Positions 46,785 to 55,021 of a stretch of 64,000 nt of DNA are shown piece by piece. How positions within the stretch are numbered: the stretch's first letter is position 1; every line of letters starts with the position of its first letter. Where the stretch lies: contig JAHLLM010000009.1 in NCBI GenBank assembly GCA_020444175.1, forward strand, positions 78,481 to 142,480. Reading direction: 5' to 3'. Under the pieces are notes generated by a model that was given only the letters and a program-made list of their open reading frames with translations, was not told the DNA's origin and did no database searches. The stretch is from Desulfobulbaceae bacterium. Lineage in GTDB: Bacteria > Desulfobacterota > Desulfobulbia > Desulfobulbales > SURF-16. The translations under genes and the position numbers were made by a program.

Positions 46785-47258
46785 TCAGGAAATATCTGCA
46801 AAACGGCCATTTGCTCTTCTCAGCCTGTAACTCAGCGTTCTGGCAAGGCTCTTTAAAAATTTCATGCCCACTACCGGGTCCTCGTTACAGATTCTATCGA
46901 GGCGCTTACGAGACAGGAGCAGGAGTTCAGACGGTTCGGATACCCGGATGGAGGCGGAGCGTGGATAATCGTCAATAAGGGACATTTCACCGATGCTGCT
47001 GCCGGGCCCGAATTTAGCCAAAACAAGCTGAGAAGAGTGTTGTGACTCTATTTTTACTTCCACAAATCCGTTGACAACAAAAAAGAGGTAATCACCGACA
47101 TCTCCTTCCTTAAAGAGAAGAGAGTCTGCAGAAACAGAACGCAGGCTGAGATTTTTTGAAAAGAAACCCAGCTCCTTGCTGGAAAAATCCTCAAAAAAAG
47201 GCAATTCACTTAAAATATGTTCAATCCTGTCAAAAGACTCAATTGTCTCATTGTTCAT
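46785..47258 (-). CDS. Cyclic-nucleotide-binding domain protein
   Basis: 157 residues from the ATG at 47258, chosen for the GAGG about 9 bases upstream; earlier in-frame ATG and TTG are possible. Nearly the whole protein is one cNMP-binding domain (about 15-135) with the cassette IGEMSLIDDYPRSASIR. There is no HTH, so it is not a CRP-type activator but a stand-alone cNMP sensor. It lies near a predicted adenylate cyclase gene (47481-49517, same strand, upstream), separated by a family 2 repeat. Confidence 0.9.
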   Translation of the reverse strand: MNNETIESFDRIEHILSELPFFEDFSSKELGFFSKNLSLRSVSADSLLFKEGDVGDYLFFVVNGFVEVKIESQHSSQLVLAKFGPGSSIGEMSLIDDYPRSASIRVSEPSELLLLSRKRLDRICNEDPVVGMKFLKSLARTLSYRLRRANGRFADIS

Positions 47259-47290
47259 GGTTGACATCCTCAAATTTTGAAGGAGTAGTA

Positions 47291-47384
47291 AAAAAGCTCA
47301 TAACCTGCCCATCCGCCAACGTAATATCAACAAGTTACTTACGTATCGGCGGCGATTGAGAGGTTTTTTTACGAAACCGTCAAA
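47291..47384 (+). repeat. Dispersed intergenic repeat family 2, copy 4
   Basis: Contains AAAGCTCATAACCTGCCCAT, CCGCCAACGTAATATCAACA, AGTTACTTACGTATCGGCGG, CGATTGAGAGGTTTTTTTAC and GAAACCGTCAAA. It shares near-identical blocks with 42301-42395. An internal inverted repeat ACGTAA/TTACGT gives a possible hairpin. Confidence 0.8.
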
Positions 47385-47480
47385 CATTTGTTTTCAAAAA
47401 TTGACAAGGGCCTTGATCATTATCCCCCTCAACTGCACTTTGCAGCAAGACTGCTTTTCCTGACCTTCAGGAGGAAAAGA

Positions 47481-49517
47481 TTACTGATGGGGAAGATAAA
47501 AAATCCTGTGAAGACCGGGGATTCCTTTGAGCTCAAAAAGCCCGATTAACCTGCTGGCTAAAGCCTCAATTTTCAAGGCCTCCTGGGCCAGATTTTCTGT
47601 AATTAAAATTCTGTTTTCGCGAGGGACTTCATCTTGAGGCATGCAGTCTTCAACAGCAATGGCAGCTTCCGGTTTTAACCCTTCGACCCTGAAAGCCATA
47701 TTAACGGCAACCCCAATCCTGTCCCCTTTTTCATCGACTTTTGTTTCACCGATATTAATGGCAAAGCGCAGGTTGATTCTTTGATTTTCATCGGCTTTTT
47801 CATTTACTTTCTGCATGGTGTTCAAAACATCCACAGAGAAAGCGATGGCGTTTTCAGCTTTAGGAAAGGTGAGCAGAAAGCCGTCTCCCGTACCTTTGGT
47901 GAACTGACATTTTTCCTTTCGAGCTATCGGTTCGACTATACTCGACAATTTTTTCATGAGATTCAAGGAAAAGGTATTGCCATAGCGAGAGATAATATCC
48001 GTGGAATTGCAGAGATCAATAACAACAATTGCTTCAGTCAGTGTCATCCCCGGCGCCACACTGGTCTGAATCAGGGAGGAGGAAGCAGCATCCGGAGCCT
48101 CTTCTGAAAAAATTTGCCCGGTCAATTCTTTTAAAGCCAGAATTGCCTGGGTCCGGATTTCTTTCTCCGGATCAGACAGACATTTTTTTAAATCATCAAC
48201 ACACCCTTGGCCTTTACTCTCAACAAGAACCTTCAGAGCCTCAAGGCGTAACTGCTTGCGGCCTGTGTAAAGCAAACCCGTGAGTTGCCTGAAAGCCTCA
48301 TCGTCGCCAATTTCCGCCAAAGCAGGCGGAATCGACCGGCAGACGGCCTGATCATCCGCCAAGGATAACAGGAGAGGGATCACTTCAGGCTTTTTCAGTT
48401 GCGAAACAGCAATTATTGCCTTATCCCTGACCCACCAGTCCGGATCATGAAGCAGCTCAACAAGGGAATCATACGCATCTTCAGATGGAACCTGAATAAA
48501 AAACTCAACAGCGCAACGCCGGATATTTTCATCAGAATCCTTGGTAAGCCCGATAAAGCCTTCAACAATATTGCCGCTCTTCAGGCTGGACAGGGAATCA
48601 GTGGCAATCTGCCTGACCCACCAGTCAGAGTCTTTAATAGCCTGCATTAAGGCAGCACTGGTCCGGGGATCTTTCATGTTCCGCAACACTTCTACCGCGC
48701 AACGCCGCACGTTAACATCATCGCTTCTCAGCAGACTAAGCAGGTCTGAAACAACATCAACGTCAGCTATTTCGATAAGGGAATCGACCGCAGCCTGCCG
48801 AACCATAAGGTCATCATCCTTCAAAAGGCCAAGCAAAGGGCGAGTTGCCCTGTTGTCCCCAATGTTACCAAGAGCCTCTATGGCTAATTGTTTTACCTGG
48901 GGCTCTCTTTCATCAAGCTTTTCAATCAGCTGTTCAACTCCGGATTTCAGCTTGAGTTTGCCAATCTGCTTCAGGGCCACAACGCGCACATGGCAATCTG
49001 AATCATTCAAGGCACTGACCACCAGACGGTTGCCGCTATTGGTCTTAAATGAACTCAGAATTTTAATAATGCATTTTTTCTGCTCAGCCCCAACGGTATT
49101 AAAGAGAGAGATGAGAGACTGCTCGCAACTTTTATCCTGAAAGTGCATCAGGAGTTCCACAGCATTATTTCGCTTATAGATGTCAGCGGAACTCAAACAG
49201 TCAACAAGAAGAGGTGACGCTGTCCGGGTCCATCGTTGCCTGATGATTTCCTTTGCCACACGCCGCACTTCATCAAATGGATCGCCAATAAGATCAATAA
49301 AAATCTCCTGGCTCGAATCATCAGAAAGTTTTTCAAGGAGATATTGTGCTTTTGAGGAGGGAAGTTTTCTTTGCTGGAAAAATTCAATAATATATTGAAT
49401 CGCTTCAGTGCCGAATTTTTCAAGCTCGGACACAATTTCACGATTCTTCTCTTTGATGTCGGGAGATTTATATTTGTCGAGCAGATTTCTGATCTTTCTG
49501 CTTTTAAATAAAATCAT
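47481..49517 (-). CDS. HEAT-repeat protein with class III adenylate cyclase domain
   Basis: 678 residues. Residues of about 20-470 are HEAT/PBS-lyase-type helical repeats (for example ALKQIGKLKLKSGVEQLIEKL and QLAIEALGNIGDNRATRPLL). Residues 491-678 are a class III nucleotidyl cyclase domain: metal-binding D501 (VVIDLCNST) and D545 (KGTGDGF), transition-state N606 and R610 (VNMAFRVEG). K541 and D599, the purine-selecting positions, match adenylate rather than guanylate cyclases. All key residues are present, so it is predicted active and cytoplasmic. HEAT repeats probably receive a protein signal. It is a neighbour of a cNMP-binding protein gene. Confidence 0.9.
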   Translation of the reverse strand: MILFKSRKIRNLLDKYKSPDIKEKNREIVSELEKFGTEAIQYIIEFFQQRKLPSSKAQYLLEKLSDDSSQEIFIDLIGDPFDEVRRVAKEIIRQRWTRTASPLLVDCLSSADIYKRNNAVELLMHFQDKSCEQSLISLFNTVGAEQKKCIIKILSSFKTNSGNRLVVSALNDSDCHVRVVALKQIGKLKLKSGVEQLIEKLDEREPQVKQLAIEALGNIGDNRATRPLLGLLKDDDLMVRQAAVDSLIEIADVDVVSDLLSLLRSDDVNVRRCAVEVLRNMKDPRTSAALMQAIKDSDWWVRQIATDSLSSLKSGNIVEGFIGLTKDSDENIRRCAVEFFIQVPSEDAYDSLVELLHDPDWWVRDKAIIAVSQLKKPEVIPLLLSLADDQAVCRSIPPALAEIGDDEAFRQLTGLLYTGRKQLRLEALKVLVESKGQGCVDDLKKCLSDPEKEIRTQAILALKELTGQIFSEEAPDAASSSLIQTSVAPGMTLTEAIVVIDLCNSTDIISRYGNTFSLNLMKKLSSIVEPIARKEKCQFTKGTGDGFLLTFPKAENAIAFSVDVLNTMQKVNEKADENQRINLRFAINIGETKVDEKGDRIGVAVNMAFRVEGLKPEAAIAVEDCMPQDEVPRENRILITENLAQEALKIEALASRLIGLFELKGIPGLHRIFYLPHQ

Positions 49518-49828
49518 TCTATACTCGAAGTATTATTCATTTGTATCTATTCAGCGAAGGCTCGAAATGGGCCTCAACTCCAGGCCGTAACTTCAGATGT
49601 GCCTTAGATTTGGACAAGCAGGCCTGCGAGACTCCGATAGCCCGTCTATGTGAGCAGGCCTGATCGTTCAAAGATGAGGTGCAACTGAATAGTTACATTC
49701 ATTTTTTTGAAACAGTCAGGTTGCACCAGCAGTGGAATTCAGCCTATCACACCGGGATAAAATATGTCAATAAAAGGGATGGCTCAGGAAATTTTAGCCA
49801 ACCCCCTGACAATCTTCACCCTTCTGAT
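49518..49828. other. Intergenic region with repeats upstream of the cyclase gene
   Basis: 311 bases. It holds repeat family 1 copy B (49544-49593) and two copies of the self-palindrome GCAGGCCTG (49618-49626 and 49654-49662). No gene is supportable. Confidence 0.6.
49544..49593 (+). repeat. Dispersed intergenic repeat family 1, copy B
   Basis: TATCTATTCAGCGAAGGCTC, then GAAATGGGCCTCAACTCCAG and GCCGTAACTT. It differs from copy C (63905) at two positions over 50 bases. It lies in the upstream region of the HEAT-cyclase gene. Confidence 0.9.
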
Positions 49829-50815
49829 TTAGTCTGCCGCTGATGCCAGAGGATCGTGCTCAGGGAAAAAACCAATCGCCCTTTGTCGTGCCTCTTGCAT
49901 TGACGTGCTGTTCTGGACAGCAGAGGCGAGCCGCAGTCCAAAGGGGAAGGTCTGGCTGAAATAGTGGGTAAATTCCTTGAGGCGGCCAAGTCTTCGCTCG
50001 GGGCGAAAACGATCTTCCAAATGATTTACAAAGGAAAAATAGAAGGAGGATCGGTCAATAACCAGGGAGGGCAGAGTGCAGTTGTAGAGCTCAGTGGCAA
50101 GCTGATGAAAGAGCCAGGGTCGAATTGCCGCCCCGCGACCGAGCATGAGGCCATCCGCCCCGGAAAGCTCCAGGCAGCGCCGACCATCTTCAACCGTGAA
50201 AATACCGCCATTGGCCACAACCGGAATGGAAAGCCAGTTCTTCACCTTCCCCACCCATTCCCAGCGTGCTTTTCTGCAAAAAGGTTCTTTTCGCAGGCGT
50301 GCATGTACGGTGAGCAGATCGATGCCTTCTCCTTCGAGCATCCTGGCTAGATTTTTGAGTTTTGATTCGATAAGGGATTCGCCCAGTCTGATTTTGGCAG
50401 TCAAAGGCAGATGAGTCAGCTTCCTCGCCTCAGCCACCAGATGCCGAAGATGGGACGTGTCGTCAACAAGCTTGCTGCCTCCGCCGAACTTGCGCACTTG
50501 AGGGGCAGGACAGCCGAGATTCAAGTCAATTACATCTGCGCCCATCTGGTGCATCTTATCAATGGCCGGGGCAAGATGTTCTTTCTCCGCCACCAGGAGC
50601 TGATAGGAGATCGGATGTTCCATCTCGGTGCTGACCAGAAAAGGGGACAGGGTCGGATTATCGGAAGGGAGTCTCTTGGCTGACAGCATTTCAGTTGATA
50701 AGAGCCCGACTCCACCTATCTCTTTAAGAAGAGATCGCAATGCCGAGTGAGTCAGCCCTGCCATGGGGGCAAGCAGAAGTGGGGCTGAGAGTGTCAGGTT
50801 GCGAATTTGGAGCAT
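49829..50815 (-). CDS. dus: tRNA-dihydrouridine synthase
   Basis: 328 residues of the FMN-dependent Dus family: APMAGLTHSALRSLLKEIGG at the N-terminus, DVIDLNLGCPAPQVRKFGGGSKL (catalytic C in LGCPAP, here with the usual NxGCP variant), LPLTAKIRLG, TVHARLR and VVANGGIFTVEDG. It reduces specific uridines in tRNA in the cytoplasm. The exact subclass (DusA, B or C) is not certain from this. The gene stands alone between the cyclase and lipoprotein operons. Confidence 0.93.
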   Translation of the reverse strand: MLQIRNLTLSAPLLLAPMAGLTHSALRSLLKEIGGVGLLSTEMLSAKRLPSDNPTLSPFLVSTEMEHPISYQLLVAEKEHLAPAIDKMHQMGADVIDLNLGCPAPQVRKFGGGSKLVDDTSHLRHLVAEARKLTHLPLTAKIRLGESLIESKLKNLARMLEGEGIDLLTVHARLRKEPFCRKARWEWVGKVKNWLSIPVVANGGIFTVEDGRRCLELSGADGLMLGRGAAIRPWLFHQLATELYNCTLPSLVIDRSSFYFSFVNHLEDRFRPERRLGRLKEFTHYFSQTFPFGLRLASAVQNSTSMQEARQRAIGFFPEHDPLASAAD

Positions 50816-50928
50816 GATGCCCGGAATCTTTTACTTATTTCACTGGAGAAATTATATGAACGCAACCACAGCGCCCCGTTTCGTTCCAGGATGCAGAGGA
50901 ACATCACTTTTTGACAACAGACCTCACA

Positions 50929-51477
50929 TCAATACTGGGACAGCATATGGGACACATTAGAGCGGATTGGGATGGAATAATCATATGTGGCCAGAATCGT
51001 GGCATCGGCCGGGTCCACAACTCTGGCAGAAACGTAGACCATGTTCTTGGCTATGGAATATGTCCCGACAACCAGTGCTTTGACCTCGTGCTCAGTGCTG
51101 ATGTCGCGAATCTCGCGAGAAAGAAGAAACTCCCCGCTTTTTTCTTTTATATACACCGTGTTTCTCAGTTTAAGTTCCACAACCTTAAAATTCTTCTGCA
51201 CGAATCTGGAGGCAACATATTCGGCAATAGCGCGGCCAAGAGTCGATGACTTCTCTAAATTATCAATATTTACAAAACTTGCCGTTAAGATCGGATAATC
51301 ATCAATCAAGGCAGGATCAAGCTGACTGATCAGTTCATCTGCCACATGATAACTGGAGTCGATCAGATCATGCTCAGCAAGACAGCCGCTCAACAAAAAC
51401 GAAAACATGGCAACAGTCAACCAGCAGATACCCTTTATTGTCTTTCCAAAAGCTCTCACGTTTTTATTATTGTTCAT
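50929..51477 (-). CDS. FlgO-like lipoprotein
   Basis: 182 residues from the ATG at 51477 (SD AGGA). The lipobox is LLSGC (about residue 31), giving an acylated protein of about 150 residues. The body resembles the FlgO domain: ADELISQLDPALIDDYPILTASFVNIDNLEKSSTLGRAIAEYVASRFVQKNFKVVELKLRNTVYI. FlgO in Vibrio is an outer membrane protein needed for flagellar stability, but no flagellar genes are nearby. It is 22 bases downstream of another lipoprotein gene. Confidence 0.85.
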   Translation of the reverse strand: MNNNKNVRAFGKTIKGICWLTVAMFSFLLSGCLAEHDLIDSSYHVADELISQLDPALIDDYPILTASFVNIDNLEKSSTLGRAIAEYVASRFVQKNFKVVELKLRNTVYIKEKSGEFLLSREIRDISTEHEVKALVVGTYSIAKNMVYVSARVVDPADATILATYDYSIPIRSNVSHMLSQY

Positions 51478-51499
51478 CACTCATTCCTGCAAACGGCCG

Positions 51500-52177
51500 T
51501 TACTTGCCGACTACCTTCATTTTTTTAAGAGAATCAGATTTTCGGTAATGGCTGAAATCAACGTCATTTATGTAGTAAATATCCGTATTGCGAACCATAT
51601 ATTTATTATTATCAACAATATAAAAAGTTACGATAACCTCGCTATGTGGAATTGCCTCATTTGTCAAGGCTCCCAAGGTGACAACATCACGCACAACGGA
51701 GATGGTCTGACGTAAAACTTCGCCTATCGGGGTGACGGATTTGCTCTTATGGCGATTTGCCTTATGATGAATCAGAATAACCTCAACATCAACAGTCAGG
51801 GAATCAGCAGTTTTTTCTCGTACAAGCGGTAAACCGTCATTCACCATATTCGAGATGAGCAACTCCCGAAAACCTTCATCAAAAGGAGTGGCCTTGGAGT
51901 CCTGGACATAAAAGGTCGCAGTTGAGGCGCCTTCTTCCTTGCTGATCTTTTTGAACTTCTTTTTTATTTGCGCGGCCACATCTTCAGCCAGCACATTCCA
52001 ATGATGGACTGCCTGCAGTTTTTTCTGACTGGTGGCAAGATAACCGGCAGGCTTGGGGGCAAGACTGCATCCACTGACTAAAAAGAGCAATACTGCAAAT
52101 ATTCCTGCATATCTAAGCACTGCACTACTCCTGATTCTGTTTAATTCGAATGCCATTTTTCTCATAAATACCATCAT
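51500..52177 (-). CDS. Predicted lipoprotein of unknown function
   Basis: 225 residues. A hydrophobic N-terminal segment ends in the lipobox LVSGC (about residues 33-37); the start could also be the later ATG MAFELN. The mature part has alternating helix and strand and no motif I recognise; it includes YIVDNNKYMVRNTDIYYINDVDF near the C-terminus. It is likely anchored to the outer membrane and co-transcribed with the FlgO-like lipoprotein gene. Confidence 0.8.
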   Translation of the reverse strand: MMVFMRKMAFELNRIRSSAVLRYAGIFAVLLFLVSGCSLAPKPAGYLATSQKKLQAVHHWNVLAEDVAAQIKKKFKKISKEEGASTATFYVQDSKATPFDEGFRELLISNMVNDGLPLVREKTADSLTVDVEVILIHHKANRHKSKSVTPIGEVLRQTISVVRDVVTLGALTNEAIPHSEVIVTFYIVDNNKYMVRNTDIYYINDVDFSHYRKSDSLKKMKVVGK

Positions 52178-52487
52178 GTTTACCTACATTGGATTCCAAT
52201 ACATGTCAAGATGAATCAAAACCAGATACTTCCCGGAAGTTAGGGCACATTTTTTACAAAAAACCTTTCTCGACTCAGCGAATGAGCCTTTCCTATTTTC
52301 AGCAAGCCGCTCTCTGAAGTCAAGAAAAATAAAAATCGTAATTACTCCGCGACATGGCTGCCAATGAAATCCAATTGACATATCACCATGTATCCCTTAG
52401 CCTGTAAATTGAGGCATTCTAAAGCGTCAGTCAGCCTGTCTTCAAAGTGTTTGCTTACATACCTAAATCAATTTACCACTACTCTCG
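52178..52487. other. Divergent intergenic region
   Basis: 310 bases between the minus-strand lipoprotein operon and a plus-strand gene. It contains a short palindrome ATTGGA-T-TCCAAT at 52188-52200, just upstream of the lipoprotein start. I see no other structure. Confidence 0.5.
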
Positions 52488-53150
52488 ATGGCGACAGAAG
52501 ATAAAACAAAACTCAAAGGCAAAAATGCCTTTGACATGTTCCCTGACATCATGGGCAATGCTCCTGAAGCCAAAAAAACTGTCAAAAAGCCTCCGTCCTC
52601 ACCAAACACCTCCCTGGACAAAAAGCCGGAACCGGTCTACGCACCTGTCTTTCCTCCCGAGCCTCCTGATTCCCGTCTCCTCCTGCAGGGGGATGAAGGT
52701 GCCCACGGGGATATATCTGATGCGCAAATTGCCTTAGTCCTCATGCAGGAAGGGGAAAATAAAATCAGGGTGAAAGAGGCCTTTGAGGAACTGGGATACC
52801 TGGTTGAAAGCAGCGGCACTCCACGGGAAGCCATTGAAAAAATGAAAATTATCAATGTCACTTCTGTTGTTTTACAGCCGGATTTTGAAGCAAAGGGGCT
52901 TGCAGACTCAACATTTCATGAGCACATGAAGTGGCTCCCCATGAGCCAGAGGCGCCAGATTTTTTACGTCCTTATCGGCCCGCAGTTTCATACCCTGTAT
53001 GACCTGGAAGCTTTGGTGGAAAGTGCCAATCTGGTTGTCAATGAAAGAGATATCGGGAAACTCCCTGTCATCCTGCGCAAGGGTTTTCAGGATTATGACA
53101 ACCTGTTCGGCCCCTATATCGCCTTTCTTGAAAAATACGGGAAAAAATAA
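52488..53150 (+). CDS. Protein of unknown function with a degenerate receiver-like domain
   Basis: 220 residues. Residues 1-65 are low-complexity and Pro/Lys-rich. Residues 75-215 alternate strand and helix like a response-regulator or flavodoxin fold (IALVLMQEGENKIRVKEAFEELGYLVESSGTPREAIEKMKIINVTSVVLQPDF, then QIFYVLIGP). The phospho-acceptor position reads VVLQPDF rather than an aspartate followed by xMP, so it is probably not phosphorylated. No SD precedes the ATG at 52488, and a later start is possible. It converges on the HD-GYP gene. Confidence 0.75.
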   Translation: MATEDKTKLKGKNAFDMFPDIMGNAPEAKKTVKKPPSSPNTSLDKKPEPVYAPVFPPEPPDSRLLLQGDEGAHGDISDAQIALVLMQEGENKIRVKEAFEELGYLVESSGTPREAIEKMKIINVTSVVLQPDFEAKGLADSTFHEHMKWLPMSQRRQIFYVLIGPQFHTLYDLEALVESANLVVNERDIGKLPVILRKGFQDYDNLFGPYIAFLEKYGKK

Positions 53151-53158
53151 AAATACTT

Positions 53159-54394
53159 TCAGCCTGGCGAACCGGCCAGCAGATCTACGGCAACATCCTC
53201 GAAAAGGTTCAGTTTTTTCACATCCCAGCTTTCAGGATCCTCATAACCTGTAACCTGATCCTCGGTCAGGGAAAGATCAATATCATGCAGGGGCATTTTC
53301 ACGTTTCGTTTCTCGTCAAAAAAGATGCGGACAACCGGTTGAATCATATTTTCTGTTGAACCGATTACCACCCCGATACGCCCGCTTTCGAGTTTGACAC
53401 ATGTGCCGATTGGATAAACGCCTATGCCGCGAATGAACTTATGGGTCAAATCTTTATTAAAATGATACTCACTCCATTCGTAAATTTTCCTGAGTCCCTC
53501 CAGTCTGCCCATGGCATTTCTGTAACATCGGTCCGAAGTAATGGCATCATAGACATCAGCAATGGCGACAAGCTGGGAGCCGGACTTAATCTCATCGCCT
53601 TTCAGTCCATCCGGATATCCCGTACCGTCATACCGTTCATGGTGATGCAGTCCCATATCATAGGCTTCAGCAGGAAGCCCTTTAGCGGTTTTGAGGATCT
53701 GGGACGAGTAACGGGAGTGTCTTTTCATCTCCTCAAATTCGTCATCTGTCAGCTTTCCCGGCTTATTGAGAATTTCAATGGGAACCAGAGTTTTGCCGAT
53801 ATCATGAAACATGGCGCCAATGGCAAGGCTCATTGTTCTCTTGTGAGGTATCTTATAAAAATTACAGAAGTTAAGAACATACGCCGCAACACTGATTGAA
53901 TGCATGAGAGTATATTCATCTCTCTGCCTGATCCTTGTCAGCAGCACCAGGGCGTCCCTGTTCCGGGTAATGGATTTTTCCATTTTTGAAATAAGCTTAT
54001 AGGCCTTTTCCACCTCAAGGGGTTCTCCCTTGCGGACACTTTCTATGGCATTATAGATTACGCTGGCAGCCTGTTGCTTGATATTGCGGGCAACAAGCAT
54101 CTCCTCTTTAAGCGGAACAGTTCGCCTTGAGGCCGGTTGTTCACGGGCCAGATCCTGCAAGGCGGTATCCGTTTCCAGTCTGGCCTCAAGCGCCGGGCGG
54201 CCATCATCAACGTCAAGCCCTCTATCCGTATCAATATAGACCTCTTTAATACCCCAGGATTGCAGTATCTCGTACATTTTCATGTCCCTGATCACGGCCT
54301 GGTTAATTATCAAATTGCTGGAATTAAACCCGCAATTGAAATCATGCACAAAGACTCCCGGCCTCAGTTGCTCTATTGATACCTTCTTAATCAT
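53159..54394 (-). CDS. HD-GYP domain phosphodiesterase (c-di-GMP)
   Basis: 411 residues. N-terminal DUF3391-like domain (about 1-100: IKKVSIEQLRPGVFVHDFN). The HD-GYP domain is intact: HSISVAAY, MFHDIGKTLVPIEILNKPGKL, HHHERYDGTGYPDGLKGDEI, IADVYDAITSDRCYR. It is expected to hydrolyse c-di-GMP to pGpG or GMP in the cytoplasm. With the riboswitch and the PilZ protein it gives the window a c-di-GMP theme. Confidence 0.95.
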   Translation of the reverse strand: MIKKVSIEQLRPGVFVHDFNCGFNSSNLIINQAVIRDMKMYEILQSWGIKEVYIDTDRGLDVDDGRPALEARLETDTALQDLAREQPASRRTVPLKEEMLVARNIKQQAASVIYNAIESVRKGEPLEVEKAYKLISKMEKSITRNRDALVLLTRIRQRDEYTLMHSISVAAYVLNFCNFYKIPHKRTMSLAIGAMFHDIGKTLVPIEILNKPGKLTDDEFEEMKRHSRYSSQILKTAKGLPAEAYDMGLHHHERYDGTGYPDGLKGDEIKSGSQLVAIADVYDAITSDRCYRNAMGRLEGLRKIYEWSEYHFNKDLTHKFIRGIGVYPIGTCVKLESGRIGVVIGSTENMIQPVVRIFFDEKRNVKMPLHDIDLSLTEDQVTGYEDPESWDVKKLNLFEDVAVDLLAGSPG

Positions 54395-54611
54395 CGTCGT
54401 CTATCCTGCTGTCAAAAAAAGTTTCACTAAGTGCTCAGATTGTCGCCGCTTAATTGTAGTTTAACTCACAGTGAATTTACAATAAAATTATAAATAATCA
54501 TTTTCAAATATGGCATCTTCATCTGTACTCAAAATAGGCAGATCGTTTATTAAAGACACTTGGTCAGCTTTTTCTGTTCCTGCATCATGCAACTTAATTG
54601 CAGAAAACATA

Positions 54612-54942
54612 ATGATAATGAAAAACTCGCACTCTTCTTCCTTCCTGCTCCTCTTGCCTGTCTGCGTTTTTTCACAAGAAATTCACCTCGGGAAAAAGCT
54701 GATTTGAGACAAAACCACTAAGATTTCGGAAAGTAACGCCCCTGACTTCCTGGGAAAAAGGGTGAAAATTGAAGGTATTGCCATTGCTGTCTGTGCGGCA
54801 AGAGGCTGCTTGGCTGGATATTGTCAGAGATATCCCCTTTGACATGATCTGGATAAAGGTCGTTGATGGCGAAATCGTTTTCCCCATGGAAGCCAAAGGA
54901 CGAATTGCCCTGGCACAAGGAACAGTTGAAAAAAATAATAAA
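54612..54942 (+). pseudogene. Broken DUF4920-like exported protein gene
   Basis: Two disruptions separate pieces of one coding sequence. Starting at the ATG at 54612, frame 0 gives a signal-peptide-like N-terminus (SSSFLLLLPVCVFS), then a stop TGA at 54705-54707. Beyond it the same frame continues DKTTKISE and FLGKRVKIEGIAIAVCAARGC. One base off, at about 54806, the coding continues in another frame as WLDIVRDIPFDMIWIKVVDG and EIVFPMEAKGRIALAQGTVE. The joined sequence reads like a DUF4920 family protein. A stop plus a frameshift make decay or sequencing error likely, and the 3' end runs into a terminator hairpin. Confidence 0.7.
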
Positions 54943-54970
54943 GGCGGGTGGAAAATTCCACCCGCCTTTA
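54939..54970 (-). terminator. Long-stem hairpin, second terminator downstream of the decaheme cytochrome gene
   Basis: TAAAGGCGGGTGGAA and TTCCACCCGCCTTTA form perfect 15-base arms around AA. On the minus strand it is followed by a T-rich run, so it acts in the direction of the cytochrome gene. Confidence 0.8.
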
Positions 54971-54980
54971 AAAAACATGA

Positions 54981-55008
54981 AAAAAGAGCCTTCAAAGAGG
55001 CTCTTTTT
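54981..55008. terminator. Bidirectional terminator after the decaheme cytochrome gene
   Basis: AAAAAGAGCC and GGCTCTTTTT arms with inner T/A pair around a 6-base loop; A-run on one side and T-run on the other, so it can act on both strands. It begins 14 bases beyond the cytochrome stop. Confidence 0.85.
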
Positions 55009-55021
55009 TCATCATCAGCAA

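Noticed and set aside
54705..54707. TGA as a selenocysteine codon
   Set aside because: The context (LGKKLI then DKTTKISE) has no redox-type motif and there is a second disruption downstream; decay or error is simpler.
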